Assembly (NCBI RefSeq): GCF_014643255.1
Contig: NZ_BMJI01000004.1
Coordinates: 124,001-188,000, forward strand
Direction: 5' to 3'
DNA from: Tersicoccus solisilvae
GTDB lineage: Bacteria; Actinomycetota; Actinomycetes; Actinomycetales; Micrococcaceae
DNA: 64,000 nt
The notes beneath the pieces were generated by a model. It saw nothing but the letters and a program-made list of their open reading frames with translations, did no database searches and was not told where the DNA came from. Below, piece by piece: positions 34,010-41,166 of the stretch (position 1 is its first letter; each line of letters opens with the position of its first letter). The position numbers and the translations under genes are program-made.

Positions 34010-35511
34010 CGACCACCCCCCGCGAGACGGGCAGCTACACGACGGCGAACAACGGCGCCCCGGTCGCCAGTGACAACGAGTCACTGACCGTCGGTGCCGA
34101 CGGTCCCGTCGTCCTGCACGACCACTACCTCGTCGAGAAGCTCGCCCAGTTCAACCGGGAGCGCGTTCCCGAGCGCGTCGTCCACGCCAAGGGTGGCGGG
34201 GCGTTCGGCGTCTTCACCACCACCGAGGACGTCTCGCCGTACACTCGGGCGGCGCTGTTCCAGCCGAACACGACCACCGAGATGGTCGCCCGGTTCTCCA
34301 CCGTGGCCGGCGAGCAGGGTTCGCCCGACACGTGGCGCGATCCCCGTGGTTTCGCCCTGAAGTTCTACACCTCCGAGGGCAACTACGACCTCGTCGGCAA
34401 CAACACCCCGGTGTTCTTCATCAAGGACGGGATCAAGTTCCCCGACTTCATCCACTCCCAGAAGCGGCTGCCGGGTTCCGCGCTGCGGGACAACGACATG
34501 CAGTGGGACTTCTGGTCGCTGCGCCCCGAGTCCTCCCACCAGGTGACGTGGCTGATGGGTGACCGTGGCATCCCGAAGACGTGGCGCCACATGGACGGCT
34601 TCGGCTCCCACACCTACCAGTGGATCAACGCCGCGGGTGAGCGGTTCTGGGTCAAGTACCACTTCCAGACGAACCAGGGCAACGAGTACCTGACGCCGGA
34701 GGAGGCGGAGCGGCTCGCCGGTGTCGACGCCGACGCGCACCGCCGCGACCTGTTCGACGCCATCGAGCGCGGTGAGTTTCCGTCGTGGACCCTGTACGTC
34801 CAGGTCATGCCGTACGAGGACGCCAAGACCTACCGGTTCAACCCCTTCGACCTGACCAAGGTGTGGCCCCACGGCGACTACCCGCTGATCAAGGTCGGCA
34901 CCATGACGTTGAACCGCAACCCGCAGAACTTCCACGCGCAGATCGAGCAGCTGGCGCTCGAGCCGTCCAACTTCGTGCCGGGCATCGCGACCAGCCCCGA
35001 CAAGATGCTGCTGGCCCGCATCTTCTCCTATGCCGATGCCCACCGGTACCGGATCGGCGCCAACTACCAGGACCTGCCGGTCAACTACCCGAAGAACGCG
35101 CAGGTGAACTCCTACTCCAAGGAGGGCCCCATGCGGTACACGTTCAACGACCCGCAGGTGCCCGTGTACGCCCCGAACTCGTTCGGCGGGCCGCACGCCG
35201 CGCCGGAGCGGGCCGCGGAGTCCAACGGGTGGGACGCCGACGGCGAGCTGGTGCGCGCCGCCGCGACCCTGCACCCCGAGGACGACGACGTCACGCAGCC
35301 GCGGAACCTGTACCGCCACGTGCTCGACGCGCAAGCGCAGGAGCGCCTGGTGCACAACATCGCCGGGCACATCGCCGGTGTGCGCAGCGCCGATATCCGT
35401 GAGCGGGCCTTCCAGTACTGGGAGAACATCGATCCCGAGCTGGGTTCCCGCGTCCGCCATGCCTACGCCGAGGCGCAAGCGGAGCAGGATCAGCCGGTCG
35501 CGACCGTCTGA
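34006..35511 (+). CDS. katA: Monofunctional heme catalase
   Basis: This 501-residue clade-3 small-subunit catalase decomposes hydrogen peroxide. The distal His60 is in [35 protein letters not shown] is the conserved barrel segment, and the proximal heme ligand Tyr342 is in [14 protein letters not shown]. The length is typical. The ATG overlaps the fur stop as ATGA, so the repressor and its target are translationally coupled. A GC-rich terminator follows at 35528. Confidence 0.97.
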   Translation: MTTTPRETGSYTTANNGAPVASDNESLTVGADGPVVLHDHYLVEKLAQFNRERVPERVVHAKGGGAFGVFTTTEDVSPYTRAALFQPNTTTEMVARFSTVAGEQGSPDTWRDPRGFALKFYTSEGNYDLVGNNTPVFFIKDGIKFPDFIHSQKRLPGSALRDNDMQWDFWSLRPESSHQVTWLMGDRGIPKTWRHMDGFGSHTYQWINAAGERFWVKYHFQTNQGNEYLTPEEAERLAGVDADAHRRDLFDAIERGEFPSWTLYVQVMPYEDAKTYRFNPFDLTKVWPHGDYPLIKVGTMTLNRNPQNFHAQIEQLALEPSNFVPGIATSPDKMLLARIFSYADAHRYRIGANYQDLPVNYPKNAQVNSYSKEGPMRYTFNDPQVPVYAPNSFGGPHAAPERAAESNGWDADGELVRAAATLHPEDDDVTQPRNLYRHVLDAQAQERLVHNIAGHIAGVRSADIRERAFQYWENIDPELGSRVRHAYAEAQAEQDQPVATV

Positions 35512-35527
35512 CCTCGCACGGCGTTCT

Positions 35528-35563
35528 CGCGGGCCCGTCCGGCCGTGTCCGGGCGGGCCCGCG
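35528..35563 (+). terminator. katA terminator
   Basis: A 15-bp stem (CGCGGGCCCGTCCGG with one G-U pair) and loop CCGTGT lie 17 nt after the katA stop codon. Confidence 0.8.
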
Positions 35564-35621
35564 GTGCGTCCGGCTCCCGGGCGCCGACACGCCCGGCACG
35601 GGATCTCGACACGAAAGTCGT

Positions 35622-35650
35622 TTGAGATTCGGTAAGTCGGCTGCCATACT
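35622..35650 (+). promoter_or_regulatory. Orphan sigma-70-type promoter
   Basis: TTGAGA (35622-35627) and CATACT (35645-35650) are separated by exactly 17 bases, downstream of the katA terminator. No convincing gene follows before the convergent sigma-factor gene ends at 35843. This is the best -35/-10 pair I see in the window and points to a short untranslated transcript. Confidence 0.5.
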
Positions 35651-35656
35651 GAGACA

Positions 35657-35808
35657 AGGCGACTCGTGATGATTTCCCCCATCATTCACTGAGAGCCTGC
35701 ACAGCCGGCCGGACTGGTCACCTATCCCCCCACTGGTAATCAGCCCGGCCGGCATTCAACTCACCGGATGCCCGGTGGCGCGACGATCCGTCGGCCACCG
35801 GGCATTCG
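35657..35808 (+). ncRNA. Candidate small RNA
   Basis: A transcript from the orphan promoter would run about 150 nt and end at the hairpin at 35768-35805. It contains a small hairpin (GTGATGA...TCATTCAC, 35667-35690), a long-range GCCGGCCGG/CCGGCCGGC pair (35704-35712 with 35745-35753) enclosing a pyrimidine-rich loop CTATCCCCCCACTGG, and only a seven-codon ORF (ATG at 35670, stop TGA). Exposed C-rich loops are a feature of actinobacterial regulatory RNAs that pair with purine-rich ribosome-binding sites. No Rfam family is recognised. The sequence between 35512 and 35842 holds nothing else I can support. Confidence 0.4.
35768..35805. terminator. Terminator between RNA candidate and sigma gene
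   Basis: ATGCCCGGTGGC pairs with its complement across a loop that can itself pair (CGACG/CGTCG), giving a stem of up to 17 bp. It can end both the RNA candidate (plus) and the sigma-factor gene (minus). Confidence 0.7.
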
Positions 35809-35842
35809 TCGTTTCCGGGCATTCGCCGTAGCCGGGCAGCGG

Positions 35843-37930
35843 TCAGTTCCGTCCCAGCAGCGAGGCGGTGATGGTGGGGACCGCCGAGACGGTGACCGAG
35901 GGCGCCGTGGTCGTCGGGCCGGTCGCCTCGCCCGACGGCGGTGCCTGCGGGGGTAGCGTGCCGCGCGCGGTCGCGCCGTCGAGCGCATCGGTCAGACTCC
36001 AGGGGATCGCCGGGACGGTCGACGACCGGACCGGCGTCGAGATGCGCACGGCCACGAGCTGTACCGTCACGGCACGCTCGCCGGCCGGCAGGGTGGTCGT
36101 CACGGGGGGCACCGCCGCCGTGAGGGCATCGAGGATCGCGCGGGCGTCCGCGTCGGTCAGCGGGGGCTCCGACGCGTCGTCCGTCGACGTGGCCGACGGT
36201 GCGGTGGTCGCGGCGGCGGGGGCGGTCGCCCCGACCCCGGCGTCTGCCGACACGCGACGATCGGCGCCCGCTCCGACGAGGACCGGCCGTCGGATCACCA
36301 GCCAGCCGTCCGTGCTCGTGAACCGCAGGGTCAGTCGGCGATCCACGGTCGCCACCGGCGCGGTCACGGTGATCCGTGCCGTCGCGATCCGGTCCACCGG
36401 GCCGGTGCGCCAGAATCGGCCCTCGGCGTCCAGCTCGGCCGTGACTCCGAGGCCGGTTCCGGTCGTGGGCGGCGCAGTCGTCGGCGGCGCGGTGGTCGGC
36501 GGCGCAGTCGTCGGCGGCGCGGTGGTCGGCGGCGCGGTCGTGGGCGGCGCGGTCGTCGGGGGTACCGTGATCGGCCGGGTCGTCGGCGCCGGCACGCCCG
36601 GAGCAGCACCGTCCCCCGCGGCGCTCGGGTCGGAACCCGGCAGCGGGGAGCCCGGCCACGGCGAGCCCGGCGACCACGGAACGGCCCCCTGGTCGGATCC
36701 GAGGAACCCAGGGTCGAGGAGACCGAGATCCTGCGTGCCCTGGTCGTTCTGCGTCCAGGGCGCCCAGACCCCGTCGCCGGGTACGTCGCCGACCGCGCCC
36801 GCGCCGGGATTCGAGCCCGCGTTCCCGTTCGCCCCGAAAGCACCCGGGACGGACGGTCCCCCGGCACCCGAACCACCGTTGCCGTACCCCAGGGAGCCGC
36901 TGCCGCCCGGCACGACGGGGGCCGACGCACTCCAGGACGTCGCCGGATTCTGCGCCGCGGCGAGCGTGTCGGCCGGAGCCGGCTCGGCGGTCACCAGCCG
37001 GCCGGCACCGATCACGACGGCGACGCCGACGATCACGACCGCAGAACTCACCGCCGCCGCACCCGCGGAACCGCCCGGTGCACCCGCCAGCGCCCAGCGG
37101 TCGGCGCGCCCGGACGGACCGGCCGTGGCGCCGAGCCCGAGGGCAGCCAGCAACCCCCCACCGGCGGGCGCCGCCGCCAGTGGCAGGTACGCGGCGCGCA
37201 GTCCCCGGTTCACGTCGCGCAGGTGCAGGACGGCGGCGGAGCAACTCAAGCAGTTCTCGACGTGGAACCGGGTGCTGGCCAGGGCCGGTCCCCGCAACCG
37301 GCCTGCGGCGTAGGCGGCCAACGACGGGCCGATGTCCCGGCATTCGCGGTCCGGCACCGCCCGCACGTGGCACTGCAGATAGGCCTGCGCCAGTCGTTCG
37401 CGCGCTCGCTTGAGCGCCACCGACGTCGCATTCGGGCTCAGACCGACGAGACGACCGATCGCGGCGGGCTTGAGATCCTCGACGGCGGCGTACCAGAGCA
37501 CCGCGCGGCTCCGCTCCGGAAGCGTGAGAAACGCCCGGCGGATCGTCTCCGCGTCGAAGCTCTTGAGCACGGGGTCTTCGAAGACCTGCGGCAGCTCCGC
37601 CAGCTCGATCGCCTCGGTGCTGTACTGACCGCGAGTGGCCCGAGCGGCACGGGCGGCCTCGTGCGTGACGATCGTCAGCAGGTACGCGCGGACATTGTCG
37701 CGGGGGCCGGCGCCCCGGCGAACCGCGGCCAGCAGGTTCGCGAAGGACTCGGCCACGAGGTCGTCGGCCTGGGCAGCACCGTTCGCGTATCGGCGCGCCA
37801 CCCGCCAGGCGGCGTCGCGGTGACGTTCATAGAGCTCCCCGAACGCGCGCCGGTCCCCGGCGCGTACCGCGTCGATGAGGTCCCGGTCGCTCGCGTCGTC
37901 GTCCGCGACCGGCATCGCAGAAGCATTCAC
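35843..37930 (-). CDS. ECF sigma factor fused to zinc finger, membrane helix and extracellular tail
   Basis: This 695-residue protein is a sigma factor and probable anti-sigma/sensor in one chain. Sigma region 2 lies at about 26-95 (FGELYERHRDAAWRVARRYA, then DDLVAESFANLL) and region 4 at about 125-182 (LTLPERSRAVLWYAAVEDLK, then IGRLVGLSPNATSVALKRAR). Next comes an anti-sigma zinc-finger motif H223-x3-C227-x2-C230, a membrane helix (about 291-309), a Pro/Gly/Ser/Asp-rich linker, six PPTTA repeats plus PPTTG (about 455-490), and a 200-residue Val/Thr/Ala-rich domain without a recognised fold. Fused architectures of this kind define actinobacterial ECF52/53-like groups. The GTG at 37930 is chosen; ATG at 37915 is possible. 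A TACCAT -10 lies upstream (37964-37969). Confidence 0.82.
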   Translation of the reverse strand: MNASAMPVADDDASDRDLIDAVRAGDRRAFGELYERHRDAAWRVARRYANGAAQADDLVAESFANLLAAVRRGAGPRDNVRAYLLTIVTHEAARAARATRGQYSTEAIELAELPQVFEDPVLKSFDAETIRRAFLTLPERSRAVLWYAAVEDLKPAAIGRLVGLSPNATSVALKRARERLAQAYLQCHVRAVPDRECRDIGPSLAAYAAGRLRGPALASTRFHVENCLSCSAAVLHLRDVNRGLRAAYLPLAAAPAGGGLLAALGLGATAGPSGRADRWALAGAPGGSAGAAAVSSAVVIVGVAVVIGAGRLVTAEPAPADTLAAAQNPATSWSASAPVVPGGSGSLGYGNGGSGAGGPSVPGAFGANGNAGSNPGAGAVGDVPGDGVWAPWTQNDQGTQDLGLLDPGFLGSDQGAVPWSPGSPWPGSPLPGSDPSAAGDGAAPGVPAPTTRPITVPPTTAPPTTAPPTTAPPTTAPPTTAPPTTAPPTTGTGLGVTAELDAEGRFWRTGPVDRIATARITVTAPVATVDRRLTLRFTSTDGWLVIRRPVLVGAGADRRVSADAGVGATAPAAATTAPSATSTDDASEPPLTDADARAILDALTAAVPPVTTTLPAGERAVTVQLVAVRISTPVRSSTVPAIPWSLTDALDGATARGTLPPQAPPSGEATGPTTTAPSVTVSAVPTITASLLGRN
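36462..36566 (-). repeat. 15-bp tandem repeat encoding PPTTA
   Basis: Seven near-identical 15-bp units (for example GTCGTCGGCGGCGCG on the plus strand) lie inside the sigma-fusion gene and encode the Pro/Thr stalk. The unit is a multiple of three, so gain or loss of copies keeps the frame and changes stalk length. Confidence 0.9.
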
Positions 37931-38312
37931 TGCGTACCGTCCGTCTTCTCTCGCCCCCGGATCATGGTAGCGCTGCACCCGGCGGACGGACCGAGTCGAT
38001 CCGCCGTCGTCGGCCGTCCGCTGGGCTTGGTGCCGGTGCCCGCGTCTCCCCCGAGCGCGGGCACCGGCACCGGTACCGTGCGGATTCCCGCACGTGTCGT
38101 GCCGCCTCACCCCCGCGTGACGGCACCCGGCCCCCTCCGACGACGATCCTGCGGCTGCCCCCGCCGCTTCGCCGTTGCACCCATCAAGAGGACGAAGCGC
38201 CTCGGGTGTGACACGGCGTTATCGAACTGTTATGAGGAAGGTGGTCAGGAGGTCGCCCGACCGGGGCGGCCAGCACGCGACCGGCGCCCGCGGCCGACCT
38301 TAGGGTGGAGGC
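37931..38312. other. 382-bp divergent intergenic region with a 16-bp perfect hairpin
   Basis: This region separates the sigma-fusion start from the DUF6882-like start and has no gene. On the minus strand TACCAT (37964-37969) can be the sigma -10; on the plus strand TAGGGT (38301-38306) is the -10 of the next gene. Between them a perfect 16-bp stem GGTGCCGGTGCCCGCG (38029-38044 with 38056-38071) closes an 11-nt loop TCTCCCCCGAG. Terminator-like hairpins are not expected between divergent promoters, so an unannotated transcript may end here or the dyad may be a binding site. Confidence 0.5.
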
Positions 38313-39374
38313 ATGACCTCCGCTCTCCAGTCGCTCGTCGACCGTGGACTCTTCCTCTCCGTCGAGCATCAGCGCGCCTTCGAGGACCAACTGGTCCCCG
38401 ATGCCGCCCAGGTCGACTTCGCCGGCCCCCGCATCGTCCTTCCCGGTCTCGACTCCCCCGCGACGCCGTACCTGCTGGGCAGCTCCTCCCCCACCCGGGG
38501 TACGTGGATCTGGTCGTGGCAGGAGCCCGGGCACTTTCTTCCCGCGGTCCTCGCGGCCGCCGAGTCGACCCGCCGGTACGGGGTCGACCACGACGTCGCC
38601 GAACTGACCGACGACGAGATCCCGTTGATCCCCGGCCTGGACGAGCGTCTGGTCATCGCCGCGAAGACCGTCACGGGTGTCCACGCCCACTACACGGCCG
38701 GCGCCGGTGGGGGCGCCCGCGTGTGGATGCTGGTCCGCTCCGACGCGCTGACCCTCGACCGGCCGACGGTGCGCACGGTCGGGCGCACGATCGCGGAGGG
38801 CCTGCACACCGGGCTGGCGGTCGATCACCGTGCCGCCGTCGAGGGGTACGCGCGGCGCCGTGGGCTGCACCTGAGCGCGGACGGCGAGGACGCCGTGGTG
38901 GTCAGCACCGACGACGGCGGGGTCGAGCTGCGGTTCGACGGGACGACGATCCGCGGGATCGATGTCGTGGCGAGTCGACGCCCCGCCGGCTATGCCCCGG
39001 AACCGGTGCCGGTCACGCTGATCGAACCGGCGCCGACCCCGCGCCCGGAACCCGAGCCGGTTTCCGAACAGCCCGCCGCGACGGAGGCCGCGCCGGTCCC
39101 CGAACAGCCCGCCGCGACGGAGGCCGCGCCGGTCCCCGCACAGCCCGCCGCGACGGAGGCCGCCCCCGAACCGCAGCGGTCCGCACCGGAGCCCGAAACC
39201 CGGGCCACGCCCGCCCCGCAGGCGGACGAGGAGCTGGAGGAGCGGGAACCGGAGGAGCAGGAGCCGGAGGAGCGGGAACCGGAGGAGCAGGAGCGCGTGG
39301 AGCGGGACGAGAGCCGGGACGAGGAGCAGGAGCCGCGGCGACGGGGCTTCCTCGGCCGCCTGTTCGGCCGCTGA
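38313..39374 (+). CDS. DUF6882-like protein with repeat tail
   Basis: This is a 353-residue protein. Residues 1-230 form a soluble domain like DUF6882 proteins of actinobacteria, with a TWIWSWQEPGHFLP segment around residue 65. Residues 232-290 are Pro/Glu/Ala-rich with three copies of a 12-residue repeat; residues 305-340 are highly acidic (EEREPEEQEP repeats); the last twelve, RRRGFLGRLFGR, form a basic amphipathic patch that could touch membranes or nucleic acid. There is no signal peptide. It is divergent from the sigma-fusion gene, and its ATG follows TAGGGT by six bases (leaderless). The function is unknown. Confidence 0.65.
   Translation: MTSALQSLVDRGLFLSVEHQRAFEDQLVPDAAQVDFAGPRIVLPGLDSPATPYLLGSSSPTRGTWIWSWQEPGHFLPAVLAAAESTRRYGVDHDVAELTDDEIPLIPGLDERLVIAAKTVTGVHAHYTAGAGGGARVWMLVRSDALTLDRPTVRTVGRTIAEGLHTGLAVDHRAAVEGYARRRGLHLSADGEDAVVVSTDDGGVELRFDGTTIRGIDVVASRRPAGYAPEPVPVTLIEPAPTPRPEPEPVSEQPAATEAAPVPEQPAATEAAPVPAQPAATEAAPEPQRSAPEPETRATPAPQADEELEEREPEEQEPEEREPEEQERVERDESRDEEQEPRRRGFLGRLFGR
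39066..39173 (+). repeat. 36-bp tandem repeat, three copies
   Basis: Three almost identical 36-bp units, each encoding (E/A)QPAATEAAPVP or a close variant, lie within the linker of the DUF6882-like protein. They are in frame and could vary in number between strains. Confidence 0.9.
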
Positions 39375-39432
39375 GAGGACCGGCGGACACGCGGCGGAAT
39401 ACGCGGGTGCCCGCACGACTTGATGAAGGGAT

Positions 39433-40384
39433 GTGACCAGCACGCGCAACGCCTCGACCCGCACCCCTCGACCGGACTCCGGTCAGCTTCACTCCGGCGG
39501 GCGGCTGGGCACCACCGGCGTCGGCCTGCTGAACGGCTTGGCCGCCTACGGGCTGTGGGGCCTGCTGCCGCTCTACTTGGCCCTGCTCGGCGCTCTGTGC
39601 GCTGCTGCTGACCGTGATGCGCGGCTGGGGTGCCCTCGGCCGGGCCCTGACCGACCGCCGGGTGCTCGGCACGCTCGCCATCGCCGCGGTGCTCATCGCG
39701 ATCAACTGGCTCGCCTTCGCCTACGCGATCACCACCCACCAGGCGATCGAGGGATCGCTCGGGTACTTCATCAACCCGCTGGTCTCGGTGGTACTCGGCG
39801 TGCTCGTGCTGCACGAGTCGTTGCGCCGTACCCAGTGGGTGGCCGTGGGCATCGGCGCCCTGGCCGTCGTGGTTCTCACGATCGCCTACGGCAAGCTGCC
39901 GTGGATCGCCCTGATCCTGGCGTTCTCGTTCGGCTTCTACGGCCTGGTGAAGAACCGCGTCGGCGGACGGGTGGACGCGCTCACCAGCCTCACCGTGGAG
40001 ACCGTCGTGCTGCTGCCCCTGGGACTGGCCGTCATGCTGGGGCTCACTTTCGCGGGGTCGGCCACCCTCACCACGGACGGCGCCGGGCACTTCTGGCTGA
40101 TGGTCGCCAGCGGCGTCATCACCGCCCTGCCGCTGCTGTTCTTCGGTGGCGCCGCCCGTCGACTGCCGCTGTCCACCGTGGGGCTGCTCCAGTACCTGGC
40201 CCCCGTGCTGCAGTTCATCTTCGCGATCTCGGTCCTGAAGGAGCACATGCCGACCGAGCGGTGGATCGGCTTCGGTCTCGTCTGGGTGGCGCTGCTGGTG
40301 CTCATCGTCGACGCCGTCCGCCAGATCCGTCGTCGTCGCCCCCGGTCCGCGGCCGGCCCGGCGACTGCGGACGTCGCCGTCTGA
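39433..40384 (+). pseudogene. rarD: rarD (EamA transporter), disrupted by internal deletion
   Basis: The reading frame begins normally at GTG 39433 and encodes helix 1 of a RarD permease (GVGLLNGLAAYGLWGLLPLY). Near 39590 it loses register. The downstream frame from about 39590 to 40384 encodes the rest of RarD perfectly (ALCALLLTVMRGWGALGRAL, then INWLAFAYAITTHQAIEGSL and YFINPLVSVVLGVLVL). The conserved segment between helices 1 and 2, normally containing an EILAHR-like motif, is missing. A deletion of about 50-60 bp that is not a multiple of three explains both. The 3' part could still start at GTG 39614, but it would lack helix 1. An assembly error is the alternative. Confidence 0.8.
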
Positions 40385-41126
40385 CGACGTCGCCCTCCAG
40401 CGCCGACGCCGCGGCGACCGCGAGCGCGACCAGCACGACGGCGGCCGCCACGTCCAGCAGGTAGTGGTTGCCGGTGCCGATCACCACCCCGATCATGACC
40501 AGCGGGAACAGCCACACCAGCCCCGCCACCCGTGATCCGTGGACCCGTAGCGCCCGCCAGGCGGCCCACGCGGCCAGCAGCGACCAGCCGACATGCAGGC
40601 TCGGCAGGGCCGAGAAGTGGTTCCGGCCGTCGGCCAGGTCGCGTGACCCGGTGTTCCCGAGCACGTCGTGGTCGGCGACCACGTCGACGATGCCGGGGAC
40701 GGCGAACCGGGGCGGCGAGACCGGCAGGAGCCAGAACACGAGCAGCGCGAGCAGCGCCGTCACGATCAGTGCCCAGCGCACCCGGGGGTAGAGGGCACGG
40801 TGCCGGAACAGCACCCACAGCAGCACGCCGCCCAGGGGAACGTAGTACAGGCGGTAGACCAGCACCGCGGCCTGGACGAGGGCGGCGTCGCCGGCCAGCC
40901 AGCGGTTGACGGCCGGCTCGATGTCCAGGTGCAGGGTGGCCTCGATCGACCGGATGGTCCCGGCGTGCGCGGCGGCCGCGGCGGCATCGGTGCCCAGGGC
41001 GTCGTGCAACCGGGAGAACACGACGAATCCGGCCAGCAGGCCCGCCAGTTCGAGCCAGGGCAGGACCCGGCGGCCGCTCGCCGGTGTGATCCCCGCGGGT
41101 CCCTCGGGCACCGGCGCCGTCGTCAC
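40302..41126 (-). CDS. PAP2-superfamily membrane protein
   Basis: This 274-residue protein has about six helices and the PAP2/inositolphosphoryl-transferase-type active site: GRNHFSALPSLHVGWS (catalytic His) and GNHYLLDV downstream with the second His and Asp. It resembles the Aur1-like branch rather than classic PAP2 with KX6RP. It probably dephosphorylates or transfers lipid phosphates on the outer membrane face. The start is uncertain: GTG 41126 sits in a hairpin, while GTG 41192 and GTG 41111 are alternatives. Its 3' end overlaps the convergent rarD remnant by 83 bp. The C terminus is Arg/Gly/Asp-rich. Confidence 0.75.
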   Translation of the reverse strand: MTTAPVPEGPAGITPASGRRVLPWLELAGLLAGFVVFSRLHDALGTDAAAAAAHAGTIRSIEATLHLDIEPAVNRWLAGDAALVQAAVLVYRLYYVPLGGVLLWVLFRHRALYPRVRWALIVTALLALLVFWLLPVSPPRFAVPGIVDVVADHDVLGNTGSRDLADGRNHFSALPSLHVGWSLLAAWAAWRALRVHGSRVAGLVWLFPLVMIGVVIGTGNHYLLDVAAAVVLVALAVAAASALEGDVVRRRRPQSPGRPRTGGDDDGSGGRRRR

Positions 41127-41142
41127 TCGACGACGGCGCCGG
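41111..41142 (-). terminator. Terminator hairpin after PTS EIIC
   Basis: A perfect 14-bp stem CCGGCGCCGTCGTC with loop ACTC lies 25 nt past the EIIC stop. It also covers the most likely start codon of the PAP2 gene, which may mean that expression of the latter is attenuated. Confidence 0.7.
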
Positions 41143-41166
41143 CTCCGAGCGGCGCGGGAGCGCCTC

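Noticed and set aside
36462-36566. CRISPR-like repeat array
   Set aside because: Units are 15 bp, contiguous, without spacers, and encode an in-frame PPTTA stalk.
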